Shown here in pieces: positions 1 through 11,172 of a DNA stretch of 64,000 nucleotides. Below the pieces are notes generated by a model that searched no databases, was not told the origin of the DNA, and was given only the letters and a program-made list of their open reading frames with translations. The position numbers and the translations under genes are program-made. The first letter of the stretch is position 1. Each line of letters starts with the position of its first letter. This DNA is from Limnephilus marmoratus (Eukaryota; Arthropoda; Insecta; Trichoptera; Limnephilidae): the NCBI GenBank assembly GCA_917880885.1, contig OU862919.1, positions 47,405,058-47,469,057 on the forward strand, in the 5' to 3' direction.

Positions 1-245
1 TTAGCGCGGCCAATACTTGATTGCTTAGGTCTTAACGGCGGTTGCGTCTTGCACTTACTGCGTGGCGGGCCGGATCGAGAGAGACAGGTCTAGTGACATC
101 ATTTGTCCTCTCCGGCAGGACTTTCTCGACCCATCGCCTTGCACCGCAATGGATTCATACGCCCGTCACTCTTGGACACATTGACCCCCAGATTCCTACC
201 CTCCTCTAATACCCTTTTCTTACCCAGAACTTCCTCTCCTTCATT
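1..245 (+). repeat. family A repeat, 5'-truncated fragment (A1)
   Basis: Matches the middle of the long form of family A: the GCGGGCCGGATCG block, GCACCGCAATGGATTC, CACTCTTGGACACATTG and ACCCAGAACTTCC follow in order. The sequence diverges after about 245, before the terminal hairpin and A-tail. Small open frames here are translations of the repeat. Confidence 0.7.
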
Positions 246-974
246 TATTTTAAAATACCCACAACGAATAGAATATCAACAAACAAGAACGAGAATAACA
301 AGAACTAGAATTTTTGCAGATGCTCTAGGGATGTTTGGATCAGACGACCAAATTCTCACTGCTCATTCCTCAACAATCAGTGGTAGTGTTCACTACACCA
401 TGTCCGACAGTGAAAGCATGTTGTGATTTAAAGTCTTGCATTTATCGTTTTGACTCAATTATTGAAAAAGGCAGAGACTTCTTTTTATAATTTATTTTAA
501 TTTTATTTTCCTTAAGTTATTATTATTTTCCATAAGTTCGATACCACGAACACATGAAATTTTGGTACGTTTCTATCTTTTGTGGATATTTTTCATTACT
601 CCAATCCATGTACATACGCTCTAGTCAACTGTTCGGGTGCACTTACGGCTTACTTAGGTACCGGAGTACTTACTTCGAACTATACTTCGAACGAACGAAC
701 GTTCTTAGAGCATTCAACTAAATTTTGGCGAATGCACTCGGAGCACCGACAAAATGCTCTATAACTGTTATAAGAGCAGATTAGAATGAGCAGTTTGGTC
801 TAAATTCACCTTTACACGACCGCATGAAGAATTCGTCATCGTCGTTAGTTTTTCCGCACTATTTCTCCGTATACCCCTTAAATATCCCTACCATTCCCTT
901 GTATGACACCCACCCCCCCAACACTCAATGACTTATTTCTGTATAGTGTTGTTGAATGGTTCTTCCGAAACCTG
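245..974. other. unassigned intergenic stretch
   Basis: No gene or repeat relative recognised. The sequence is AT-rich up to 580 and more mixed up to 970. Open frames are short, with no recognisable domain. Confidence 0.4.
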
Positions 975-1312
975 TTTTTTTTTTTTTACATAAGCTCCAC
1001 ACAAGATGACATAGGCCCTGAGGGAAATTATTTTCCTCAGGGCCTATGTCATCTTTGGGGATGCTGTGTGGAGGAGTTTTTTTAGGGAAAGGAAGGAGAG
1101 GAAAGGGAAGGAAAGGGGTTTAAGGGTGGATAGGAAACTGGGGTTTAGTGTATCCCGGTCATCCAAGACCTGGACAAACCTCACCCAATGAACCCGGGCA
1201 CCCTCGCTAAATCACCAAACGTAGCGAACCACTTGGGGTGACCTATGGCAGAGGTGTTGGTTATCCAATAAAGGTTCCCGGGGCGGCGGTACCCATTCCC
1301 GCCTCCCAAATT
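975..1312 (-). repeat. family A repeat, short subfamily (A2)
   Basis: Reading on the minus strand the copy starts at AATTTGGGAGGCGG (1312) and ends in an A-tail (975-987). It lacks the roughly 130-base middle block of the long form. Its 3' hairpin is unusually long: AAGATGACATAGGCCCTGAG at 1002-1021 pairs with an inverted copy around 1036-1055. Confidence 0.8.
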
Positions 1313-1804
1313 ATAAATTATTAATTTAATAATGTTATATTTTTTTAGCACCACCACCATTTTTTATTAACCTCGCGTTAGCACGTATATATGGTGACCC
1401 GACAATTCGTCCTGCGACAATTCATCCGGCGACAGTTCATCCTGCGACAGTTCATCCTGCCGACAGTTCATCCTGCCGACAATTCATCCGGCGACAATTC
1501 ATCCTGCCTGATCATTTAGAAGATTTTTATTAAGTAAGTATGCAAAGAGGATATACGGCCGTACAACCAAAATCGATATACTTATATCTGAAGGCATCTT
1601 GAGTGGAAATCCGCTGTAAAAATATTTAATAACAATAATTTCGACTCTCCGAAGAAGCATGCGTGAATATCAAAATACGACTTACTTATACGTGCAGTCG
1701 GCTTAGCAAAGAACGGCAAAGATTCCTACTTGCATCTAATATAACTTTTTTATCTGAAATTAACACCATCTTTTTAGGGTGAATTGACTGATTTAAAAAA
1801 AAAC

Positions 1805-1950
1805 ACAAGAGTCCCAACCGTCTCGAGCCAGTGAGTGCCAATGGCATCCCCAATTTTGGTATGGTGTGATGCTGAAGGTAGTGGTGAGGGGAAGGAGATG
1901 TGGAAAATGTATCTTCCTGGCTATTCAGATCTAGTCACCAAACACGGCTA
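1805..1950 (-). repeat. fragment of the tRNA-headed SINE body (family M/N)
   Basis: Shares GGCATCCCCAATT, GCTGAAGGTAGTGG and CTGGCTATTCAGATCT with the complete SINE at 47820-48248. It breaks off at AACACGGCTA exactly where the GGTTA array begins. Confidence 0.65.
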
Positions 1951-2044
1951 GGTTAGGTTAGGTTAGGTTAGGTTAGGTTAGGTTAGGTTAGGTTAGGTCA
2001 GGTTAGGTTAGGTTAGGTTAGGTTAGGTTAGGTTAGGTTAGGTT
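1951..2044 (+). repeat. (GGTTA)n, interstitial telomere-type array
   Basis: About 18 uninterrupted GGTTA units (insect telomere repeat TTAGG read in register), with one GGTCA variant. It lies between unrelated repeat sequences, so it is interstitial. Confidence 0.95.
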
Positions 2045-2390
2045 GTACGGCCGTATATCCTCTTTGCATACTTACTTGAAGAAAAAATCTTCTAAATGAT
2101 CAGGCAGGATGAATTGTCGCCGGACGAATTGTCGGCAGGATGAACTGTCGGCAGGATAAACTGTCGGCAGGATGAACTGTCGGCAGGATGAACTGTCGCA
2201 GGATGAACTGTCGCCGGATGAATTGTCGCAGGATGAACTGTCATGGAACCATATTAAATATAAGGACTTTAATAAAAGCTGAATTTTTTATCACAATCAC
2301 TGTTCTTCTGATCTTAAAACAACATCTCAAAGACCACGCTTTCAAATTAAAAAAAAACAGGAGAAGTTTATCCATAATGCTACGGCCAGA

Positions 2391-3043
2391 CATGCTCATT
2401 AGTAGCACGAAAGCATGCTACTATTGAGAAATTGCTACTTCCTGGCCTGTGTTTCTGCGACATTGCTAGTATTGAGCAATTGAGCATGCTCTTCCGAGAT
2501 AGCATGCTACTGGATTCGCGGGTGGAAGAGGGTTAGTTCTAAGCAAGTCTGAAAATGTTTGCTTATGAGCATGACTGTATCGATTCGAAGGTAATTAATT
2601 TTAGAGAGTAGCTCGCTCATCAAATTTCTGCGAAAGTATGTGTAAATAATTTTTGACATTGACATCTTCTCGCATCCACTCGCTCCAAGATTTGTTCTTT
2701 CAGTTATCCAATTACGGACGAAAATCGATCCCATTATTTTCCTTATTTCTTTCGCGAAAAGTTTCTTAAATAATTGTGATGAAAGCAATAAGATTATTTT
2801 GTTTAATTCTGAGCGAATGGAATTGAGTCTGTAACTGAAACTGTTTTAATTACTGATATTTTCTTGCAAAGCTTCCATTTGGCCAAGAGCATGCTTATAA
2901 ATAGCACTTGTATTCAATTGGTTGCTTTTAAGCCGTCTATATGAATATGCTTAAAACAAGCATGCTATATAGAGTAAATGTGCAGAGTTGAAGAGCACGC
3001 TTATTTTAAGAAAGCTCATAAGCATGCCTAATAATGAGCACTT
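2391..3043. repeat. family P repeat rich in GCATGCT / TGCTCATTA motifs
   Basis: Starts TGCTCATTAGTAGCAC and ends with an inverted relative (CCTAATAATGAGCA). A second copy with TGCTCATTAGTAGCACC and GATTCGCGGGTGGAAG is at 49421. Probably a non-autonomous DNA element; no coding capacity recognised. Confidence 0.5.
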
Positions 3044-3409
3044 TCCAGAACCTTCTACCCTAAACTCGCCAACAAGCAAACTCTAGGCAGATAAATGAAG
3101 TGATGATAGAGGAACCAGTAATTAAACATATTACTCGAATCTAAACGCGAAGGCGAGGTCACCTCGTCCGAAAGTAGCCGTGGTACTGAAAATAATTAAT
3201 TATTTTCACTTAGAGTACAGGAACCAAAAGTCTCCCTATCCTAAAACACCCAGTAGAAAGGATTCTCTAGTAGCCAATTTCATTTTTAATATAAGTAGTT
3301 GGAGGGAGTCGAGGACACTCAGACGCGTTACAGCAGGGTCAAGAAAATTAAATATTTGAATCGAATAATGCCGAGAGTAATTATTTTACGTAATTATTAT
3401 AACACATTA
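3044..3409. other. unassigned intergenic stretch
   Basis: AT-rich sequence with no gene, tRNA or repeat relative recognised. Confidence 0.4.
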
Positions 3410-4095
3410 TGTGAATGATGAATAATTGGAGTAGGTGGATGAATTCGTGTATTTGGGAAGTATGTTTACGAGAGATGGGAAGGCTGACAGAGACATTGAA
3501 AGAAGGGTGAATGCAGGTAACTATATTAATGGAGGACTTAACGCCGTTGGCGCCAATAAAAACTGTCCAAAGAAGCGAAGCTAGCCGTCCATAATGGAGT
3601 ACTGGTACCTACCAAAATGTATGGCAGTGAGCATGGAACTGGCAGAGGAGGGATGAAAGTAGACTGAATGCTGTAGAAATGAGATCCCTGAGGCGTATGT
3701 GTGGTAAAACCATGTACGATCGTGTGAGAAATGTGGGGATCCGCGAAGAATGCAAGGCTGATGTAAGCGTAATGAGCAAGATTAAGAAAGGGTCGCTCAT
3801 ATGGTTTGGGCATGTAGAGCGAATGAATGAAGAAAGGTATGTAAGGAGAATATATGACGCAAATGTGAATGGTAGGAGAAATCAGGGACTCCCGAGGAAG
3901 ACATGGCACTACCAATATAACCAAATACTTGAGTCGGGCCATGTGAAGAGTCGGAATAATAGAAGAGCATGTATGAGACGATGTGATCGAAGCAAGGAGT
4001 GTGTGCCAAGATCGAGTTGTTTGGCGGTCCGTCCTCTCTGCCTACCCCCGCGGGGAAACGGCGTTTTGGTTAGTTAGTTAGTTAGTTTTGAAAAA
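3410..4095 (+). pseudogene. RTE-type LINE, 3' end of reverse transcriptase ORF
   Basis: Encodes the C-terminal part of an RTE-like retrotransposon protein. The first part (3430-3660) is frame-broken but matches the better copy at 8545-9510 (QVDEFVYLGSMF, DRDIERR, AVGANKK). From 3679 a clean frame gives MRSLRRMCGKTMYDRVRN, IKKGSLIWFGHVERMNEE and GRRNQGLPRKTWH, the thumb/tail typical of these elements. The 3' end has CCCGCGGGGAAACGGCG, then GTTA repeats (4069-4088) and an A run. The 5' part and the catalytic domain are missing, so it is dead. Confidence 0.85.
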
Positions 4096-4736
4096 AAAAA
4101 AAAAAATTATAAAAATACTCTTATTTCTGATATAATATCAAACCACAATATGACAAAGAAAGCATTCGGACACAAATGATAAAAAAAAGTTCAGTCCAAA
4201 CGTAATTGTGTGGCATTAAATTCTGGTTAAATATTATGATTGGTCATATTGTATCAAACAAATTATGAACATGTTTAAAAAATATTTTTCATACTACAAT
4301 CAAAATATTTTCAGAAAATTTGCCTTTAACGATGTTTTGTGTAATTTTCTTTGTGATTGCTTTGTAAATAAAGCTTTGATATCTGCTTTGCAAATTCATT
4401 TCACAACCTCCATTGTTTAAGGATTAAGTATGGTGTTTGAGAGAGATGATTGTATATTGCGAGCAAATGTGTTAATTGCCTTCATAAAACGTACAACGTA
4501 CACCCTACCAATTACTGGCGCAGGAATAATATCTACTACAAAACAAAAAAAGTCACAACATTGATGTTAAAATAATAATAAAAAAAAACAATAAAAGAAT
4601 ACGGAGTACCAACCAAGAGATTTTTTAAACCGGGGAACTTTTATGATCAATTTAAAATCCTATCGGTTCAAACTACTGATCGGTGATTTTCAGATATTAT
4701 ATTCTGCAGCTATTATTATTTTTTTTTATTATTATT
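4096..4736. other. unassigned AT-rich stretch
   Basis: No coding region or repeat relative recognised between the RTE tail and the next family A copy. Confidence 0.4.
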
Positions 4737-5062
4737 TGAGCTCCACATAGGAGGCCCTAAGGAAAATAAATTTCCTCAGGGCCTATGTCATCTTTGGGGA
4801 TGCTGTGTTGAGGGTTTTTTTAAGGAAAGGAAGGAGAGGAGAGTTCTGGGAAGGAAAAGGGTTTAAGGGGTGGTTAGTAATCTGGGGTTCAGTATGTCCT
4901 GGTAATCCGCCTCCAAGACCTAGACAAACCTCACCCCATGAATCCGGGCACCCCTGCTAAATCACCAAACGTAGCGAACCACTTGGGGTGACCTATGGCA
5001 GAGGTGTTGGTTATCCAATAAAGGTTCCCGGGGCGGCGGTATCCATTCCCGCCTCCCAAATT
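4737..5062 (-). repeat. family A repeat, short subfamily (A3)
   Basis: Minus-strand copy from CCTCCCAAATT (5062) to the T-rich stretch near 4720-4737. It contains the GAGGCCCT hairpin and lacks the middle block. Confidence 0.8.
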
Positions 5063-5120
5063 GATGACATTATTGTATGTATTTTTACTTGTTGAACAAT
5101 ATTTTTTAAGTCATTTTACA

Positions 5121-5524
5121 ATTTGGGAGGCGGTATGGGTACCACCGCCGTATTGTACCATTTATTGTATAGCCAACACTTCTGTCATAGATCAACCCAG
5201 GTGATTCGCTACGTTTGGTGACTTAGCAGGGGTGCCCGGGTTCATGGGATGAGGTTTGTCCGGGTCTTGTCGGCGGATGCGTCTGCCCATAAACTGCATG
5301 GCAGGCTGGATCGGGAGAGAATGGTTGAGGGGTCCCTTCAACTTCACCGCAGTGGGAGGAATGGATTCATACATCCGCCACTCCTGGACACACTGACCCC
5401 CAGATTCCTACCCACCCCTAATAACCTTTTCCTTCCCAGAACTTTCTCTTCATCCCCAAAGATGACATAGGCCCTGAGGGAATTATTTTCCTCAGGGCCT
5501 CCTGAGTGGAGCTAATGTAAAAAA
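5121..5524 (+). repeat. family A repeat, long subfamily (A4)
   Basis: Complete plus-strand copy: starts ATTTGGGAGGCGG, contains GGTTTGTCCGGGTC and the middle block (CTGCATGGCAGGC, GAATGGATTCATAC), ends with the GGCCCTGAGG / CCTCAGGGCC hairpin and GAGCTAATGTAAAAAA. It is head-to-head with A3, about 58 bases apart. Confidence 0.85.
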
Positions 5525-6028
5525 GGCTTGTTTAATATTTTAGTTCCTTTTGATAATCTATTTCGCCTAAGCATTATTATCATTGCCGTATTTAAGAGAA
5601 TTTGCAAATTTATTTATTTATTTATATATGCATATATATTACAATACATTACAAAATGATACTTTGTCTGTCCACCTGGGAAAGATACCCGTTTCAGGAC
5701 AGCCAAAATGAATATTTAGTTCAAAATATTCTTAATAAAGGAATGGTATCGTTCCAGATATCACAGGAATTTGCTTCTGTCAAGACAACTTTTGAGAACA
5801 TTAAAAATTGTATTCTGACCGAAGGGATGGTTTCTTTATGTCCTTGAAAGAATCTCAAAGATGTGATTTTTTTTCAAGGTCATTTTGGAGAACATTAATA
5901 ATTGCATTCAGAGTGAATGAGTGGTTTCTATAAAAAATATATATACATGAAAATGAAATTATTTTTAGTTACACAAGTAAAGAATCGTCGAGCAGTAGTT
6001 AAAATATGGAGCAATAATGGAGTTGTAT
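5525..6028. other. unassigned stretch
   Basis: Nothing recognised. A short imperfect duplication is visible (GAACATTAAAAATTG / GAACATTAATAATTG, near 5800 and 5890). A small frame at 5602-5847 has no recognisable domain. Confidence 0.35.
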
Positions 6029-6670
6029 CATAGACATCCAAATTCAATAGACCAGAAATAACAGGTGAGGGGAAAAATCAACTATGGCGGTACGAAGAGG
6101 GGAAGATGACTGTCATTGGTTGAAAAATTAATCTGACAGTATATAGGCATCTCGCATTATAATATCATCATTTAGTTCTTAAAAGCAAAATCTGCTTTGA
6201 ATGAATAGACCTTTTTACATGGGAGCGCGAATTGCTTGCCACGATAATAAAATATTTGCGTAGGCCAAATGTACACCCCAAAAAGATTCGCCCGTTTTCA
6301 CATAGCAATATTTTTTTGCCGTGTTTAGTTAAGACACTTTTACAAATGTTTCATAATTTACTTACCCCTGTAACCAGCGACGAGCACACTAAGGAACCGC
6401 CCACATTTATGTGCACACTGATATGTAGGTATGTTGTATAGCACAAGCTACTGTTTTGGCGTGTTATTTTTTCGTTAAATGTATAGATGTTAGCTTCGCG
6501 CTGCCCACGGCAAGAATGATGACGTCACACATTTTAGATTCAAGCGATTCTCTATCCCCTCCACATGGGGCGAACTGGCGCCAAGGAGGAGCTCCAGCCG
6601 GTTCCATGGCGAGGGGGAAATAATACGTTTTTATCACTTAGGGCAGGTCCAGATATATTCATATGTCCGT
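6029..6670. mobile_element. family J DNA element, copy 1, with perfect 9-bp TSD (MULE-like)
   Basis: The ends are CATAGACATCC and (inverted) ACGGACATATG. They are flanked by a perfect direct 9-base duplication GAGTTGTAT at 6020-6028 and 6671-6679. Interior aligns end to end with 26795-27408. A 9-base duplication suggests a Mutator-like (MuDR) element, but no transposase is present, so the class is inferred. A short frame (6232-6441) is similar in both copies. Confidence 0.75.
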
Positions 6671-6679
6671 GAGTTGTAT

Positions 6680-7904
6680 ATAGTAATAAATAAATGAAAA
6701 GCCATTCATCTTGAACAAATTGTTAATAATTGAAGGAAACATTTTTCACTTTCAAATGCCCGCCACCTAGTTTTGCATTAGTTATTATTTATCAGTGACC
6801 TGAATTTGTTATTAATTGCAATGATTGTGATACATTCCTTTACATACGCGTGACGTGACGCGTAAAGTTTATTGAATGTATTGAAGGACTTGCTAAAATG
6901 GACATAAATTTTAATTTCGTTTTAGGTTATTATCCAACTTCCGTAACAACGAGTAATTATTTTTGGCTATCATCCTCACTATTAATCGCTTCTCAATCTT
7001 GCCTACTAAATTGATTCAAATAGCAACACTCTCTAGCTACCTAGTGCCGCGTACTATCATACAATACCCATACATTTATTCGTAAATTATCGTTTCTACT
7101 TCGGAAGTGTTCGTTTTTTGAGGCGCGCCTCAAACTAAACAACCCGAGACCATGTCGGCTACCATTCATTTCGATTTCATGTGACTTTCCTTCTCCCCTC
7201 ACCTACATGAAATCAGCGACTTTCGGAGGCGGGCCCTATCTCTGCCTCACTTGCGTATTATTGTACTGCGTTGTACTACGTTGTACTACGTTGTACAGTT
7301 ACTTGTATATAAAAATCCATATCTGGCGTGATGAATTATATAATATAAAGACAACCAGTGCTAGTGAAATACGAAAATATTCATGGGTAATATTTAAATA
7401 GATGACTTACTCAATTTAAAGATGCTAACATTTAAATATTAGTATTACTACATTTTGCTATTTTTTGGGGAGGCACGGTCTCCCCCGCCTCATCCCAACA
7501 TTCCAAGTTATTAAAATAAATCCAATTCATTTATAACCCCTTAAGCACGATGAGTCACTGAAATCCGATCTCACTAATTCCTTTTATATTACACGTCCAT
7601 ATTTTCCTTTCATGAATCAAAGAGGCTTTGTTAAAATAATCCTTTGAGGTCTGCCAATTTGGTAACATCAAATACCTACGTTAAAACAAGAAATTAATTT
7701 GAATCAGAAATTTAAATTTGAACATGTTTGGAATGTCAGAAACAAATAATATTCTAACATCATGTTATCATTTTTCATAATTAATAATGAAATTTTAAAT
7801 TTATATGCCATAAATTTATATTCCAACGCAAATCGCGCATTTTTAATATTAAATTTATGCCCCTAAAAATGCTTTTCTCAACAATTGATATTTTTATTTT
7901 ATAT
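6680..7904. other. unassigned stretch
   Basis: Mixed AT-rich DNA. A short tandem GTTGTACTAC/TGC repeat is visible at 7260-7300. No gene recognised; 7207-7401 is an uncharacterised short frame. Confidence 0.35.
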
Positions 7905-8345
7905 CTGTATATATAAAAATTGATCCCTGTTTCCCTTAGTCATGCCATAATTTCAGAACGACTTTACCTATATCATTCAAACTTTAGGGTTTTGATGTAT
8001 GCATGCCCGCGATTTTATATACAATTGTGAGTTCTAGCATCATGATATTATGAATTGCTAATCGTTTAAACTTTGGTGAGTTGTTGTGAGCACGCCCGCG
8101 AAGGTTTCTGTATATACTGGTGTTATGAAATATGTATAAAAAATTGCAATAGGTGGCACGCGAGCTGTTTGAAAACTGAATGCACCGGGACTGAATGTAT
8201 GAAATGCGGGAGGGGGGAGGGGAACTCGGGAGGGGAGATCACGGGACGGGAAAAGCGGGCGAGGGGAGTGGGGAGAGGGAAGGCGGAGTGGGTACGCGAG
8301 AGGGAAAGGGGACGCGGGAGAGGAAGGGGATGCGGAAGGGGAACT
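7905..8345 (+). mobile_element. Helitron-like element (family H), 3'-truncated
   Basis: Starts with the TATATATAAAAATTGATC type of 5' end seen in non-autonomous lepidopteran-style Helitrons and shares GTATAAAAAATTGC, GGTGGCACGCGAG and TTTGAAAACTGAATG with the copy at 20250-20569. It then runs into a purine-rich GGGGAGG tract (8208-8342). No CTAG end is found. Confidence 0.6.
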
Positions 8346-8544
8346 TGACGAATGGGTAAGGACACGCAGGGAGAAACAGCATCAGAAAGCATTACAATAA
8401 ACAATATGTTTTGAAAACATATTTTTTTACTATTATTTATACATTTTAATATTAAATATATGCTATACCTTTTTATTAGTATTTTAAATCATAAAAATAT
8501 TTTGACTATGTCTTTTATTTGATTAGTTGTGCTCAAATTATATC

Positions 8545-9510
8545 AAATTCTAACTAACTAACCATCACGCCGTAGGGATAGTCAGAGAGGACGGACCGCT
8601 AAACAACTCGGTCTTGGTACACACTTTTTGCCTCATTCACATTTATACATCGTCTCGTACACTCTCTTCTATTATTCTGACTCTTGACATAGCCCGACTC
8701 AAGTATCCGATTCACTTGATCGTGCCATGTCTTCCTTGGGCGTCCCCGACTCGCTCTACATGCCCAAACCATACTTACTCATTACAGTTGCCTTGCATTC
8801 TTTGTGGATCTCCACATTTTTCAAACGATCATATATGGTTTTATCATACATACGTATTCTCAGGGATCTCATTTTAACAGCATTCAGTCTACTTTCATCC
8901 TCTGCCAGTTCTATGCCTCACTGCCATACATCAGGGTAGGTACCAGGACTCCATTGTGGACTGATAGCTTCGCTTCATTTGACAGTTTTTTTTATTAGCG
9001 CCAACGGCATTCAGTCCTCCATTAATGGAGTTACCTGCATTTTCTCTTCTTTCAATATCTCTATCAGCCTTCCCATCTTTCGTAAACATACTACCCAGAT
9101 ACACAAACTCATCCACCTGATCCAAGTCTTCATCATTCACAACTATATTGCACACTGTTTCCGTACTCTCTCTTTCAAACACCATGACTTTAGACTTACT
9201 TACATTTATCATTAACTTCGTTCATCTTAGACACGAGAGACTGTAGATTTTCCATACTGTTAGAAATGAGCACCGCATCATCAGCATACAACAGGCAACA
9301 TATTTTCAGATTACTCAATTTCGCGCCCAATCTCACCTCGTTCAATTATTGCATACAATTATCTATGTATAGATTGAATAACCATGGTGACATTACGCAG
9401 CCTTGCTTAACACCTTTGGTGATGTCAAACCACCCCGTAAAACCACCGTTCACCCTAACACATGCAACGCTTCCCTCATACAGAGACGCAATTGCTTGTT
9501 TGAGAAAATA
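8545..9510 (-). pseudogene. RTE-type LINE reverse transcriptase remnant
   Basis: Read on the minus strand from 9510, broken frames give GVKQGCVMSPWLFNLYID, then LLYADDAVLIS (catalytic YADD at about 9276-9290), SKVMVFERESTETV, QVDEFVYLGSMFTKDGK and RDIERRENAG, ending near 8545 at the GGCGTGATGGTTAGTTAG tail. This covers the palm/thumb of RT and the C-terminus. Stop codons and frameshifts show it is inactive. It is the best-preserved RT core of this RTE family here. Confidence 0.85.
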
Positions 9511-9533
9511 ATATTATTTATTACTAGCAGACC

Positions 9534-10256
9534 CGGCCACACGTTGCTGTGGCTAACGAAAAACAACGCCATTACCCAACCTTTATAAAATCCACACCAC
9601 CCACTTGCCAGCTGCCCGCTGCCCGCTGCCTGAATTGAATATTTGAATTTCTCGGCTTTTCTCTACTATAATAAACATGTATTATAGATATAAACCTTCC
9701 TCTTGAATCAACTATAATTATTATTTTTTATTTATATAAGGGAACGTACCCATACTACGTGACCAACTTTTTGCAATTTTTAACCCCCCCCCCCCCCCCC
9801 CCCGGTGACCAAAATCCTAAGCAACCCGCCGCTCATTTGTATGGAGCGTGACATTTTGAAGACCCCCCCCCTAAACGTGTCACGTAGTATGGGTACGTTC
9901 CCTAATAACATAGTTAGCGATCGCCACTAATTATACAATGCTTGCAATGCAACACTGGATATTTGAAAAGGGAAAATCAAATACCTACTTACTCTAGGAC
10001 ATCTATTTTCCAATTTCTTCCGTAGAACGAATTTCAAAAGTGACTATAGTACGGCCCGCCAGCCGTTTTAAATCGCACAAAAATATGTTTTCTTTGAATT
10101 TCTCGGCTTTTCTCTAATATAATTTACATGTATTATACATATAAACATTTCTCTTCTATCACTCTATCTATTGGTGAAAACCGTATGAAAGTCCGTTGCG
10201 TAGTTTAAAAGATTAACGCGCACATACATTTTGAGCGACTTCATTTTATACTATGT
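9534..10256 (-). mobile_element. Helitron-like element (family G), copy 1, interrupted by MITE D1
   Basis: The minus-strand 3' end GTGGCCGGGTCTGCTAG (CTAG at 9534-9537, followed by T) and the 5' end near 10256 (TAGTATAAAATGAAGTCGC) match the uninterrupted copy at 54282-54793. MITE D1 (9740-9902) sits inside. The 5' side abuts an ATGATG microsatellite (10255-10290). Confidence 0.75.
9740..9902. mobile_element. Harbinger-type MITE, family D copy 1 (TSD TAA)
   Basis: Terminal inverted repeats start GGGAACGTACCCATACTACG. It is flanked by TAA on both sides. A long C tract (9783-9803) and a second C run lie inside. About 163 bases, no coding capacity. Confidence 0.9.
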
Positions 10257-10435
10257 AATGATGTAATGATGATGATAATGATGATGATTTTCTCTGAATC
10301 ACTTACGATTTTAATAAATTAATTTAATTTAATTAAATAAATTAATTTTAATAAATTAATTAAATTTAATAAATAAATTTTGCAAATATTAACATTGGAA
10401 CGTTTGTACTGTTTATTAATAATAATCTTAGGTTA

Positions 10436-10588
10436 GGGAACGTACCCATACTACGTCACCAACTTTTTGCAATTTTTAACCCCCCCCCCCCCCGGTGACC
10501 AAAATCCTAAGCAACCCGCCGCTCATTTGTATGGAGCCTTTGAAGACCCCCCCCCCCTAAACGTGTCACGTAGTATGGGTACGTTCCC
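10436..10588. mobile_element. Harbinger-type MITE, family D copy 2 (TSD TTA)
   Basis: Same inverted ends and C tracts as copy 1, flanked by TTA at 10433-10435 and 10589-10591. Confidence 0.9.
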
Positions 10589-10768
10589 TTAACGAAAGCT
10601 ATTGAACAGAATATAGAACGTGTGCATTACAATAAAATGTCTCGTACGGTGAGTTCTAACGTCATCAAATTTGCAAAGCTTTTTTATCTATGTATAGACC
10701 AACGCAGCCAGTTAAGCATTCAACGCCATTTCTATCTTGTGCTAAAGAGTTTTTATAACTAACTTGCC

Positions 10769-11172
10769 ATTTGGGAGGCGGGTATGGTTACCACCGCCCA
10801 GGAACCATTTATTGGACAACTAACACCTCTGCAATAGGTCAACCCAAGCGGTTCGCTACGTTTGGTGACTTCGCAGTTGTGCCCGGGTTCATGGAGTGAG
10901 GTTTGTCCGAGTCTTGGCGGCTGACGCGTCTGCCCATCATCTGCATGGCAGGCCGGTTCGGGAGAGAATGGTCGAGGGATTCCCTTTGACTTCTCCAGCC
11001 GTACTCTCTCGGAACATCCCAGATTCCTATCCAACCCTAATACCCCTTTCCTTCCCGGAATTTCTTCTCCTTCCTTTCCTTTACAGACCCTTCACACAGA
11101 ATCTTCACAGATGTCATAGGCCCTAAGGAGAATTATTTTCCTCAGGGCCTCCTGTGTGTGGAACTAAAAAAA
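10769..11172 (+). repeat. family A repeat, long subfamily (A5)
   Basis: Plus-strand copy from ATTTGGGAGGCGGG to the terminal hairpin (GGCCCTAAGG / CCTCAGGGCC) and a short A-tail. Part of the middle block is deleted after CTCTCTCGGAACATC. Confidence 0.85.

Larger units (their letters stand above)
1386..2262. mobile_element. inverted-repeat element with minisatellite arms and internal TTAGG-type array
   Basis: The left arm (about 1390-1507) holds about eight 15-16-base units like GACAATTCATCCTGC, followed by TGATCATTTAGAAG and a block ending GGCCGTACAACC (1566). The right arm begins GGTTGTACGGCC (2041), repeats that block inverted, then has about ten inverted units like GGCAGGATGAACTGTC to about 2252. 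The interior (1567-2040) has no coding region; it carries a SINE-like fragment (1805-1950) joined directly to (GGTTA)n. It looks like a non-autonomous DNA element with subterminal tandem repeats. The superfamily and TSD are not clear. Confidence 0.7.

Noticed and set aside
1951..2044. Chromosome end
   Set aside because: The (GGTTA)n array is short and flanked on both sides by ordinary repeats, so it is interstitial.
3538..4009. Minus-strand frames of 134, 63 and 70 residues
   Set aside because: Antisense to a clearly recognisable RTE protein; shadows.
8073..8404. Coding frames of 91 and 93 residues rich in Gly/Arg or Pro/Leu
   Set aside because: They translate the purine-rich tract of a Helitron-like element on opposite strands; no independent support.
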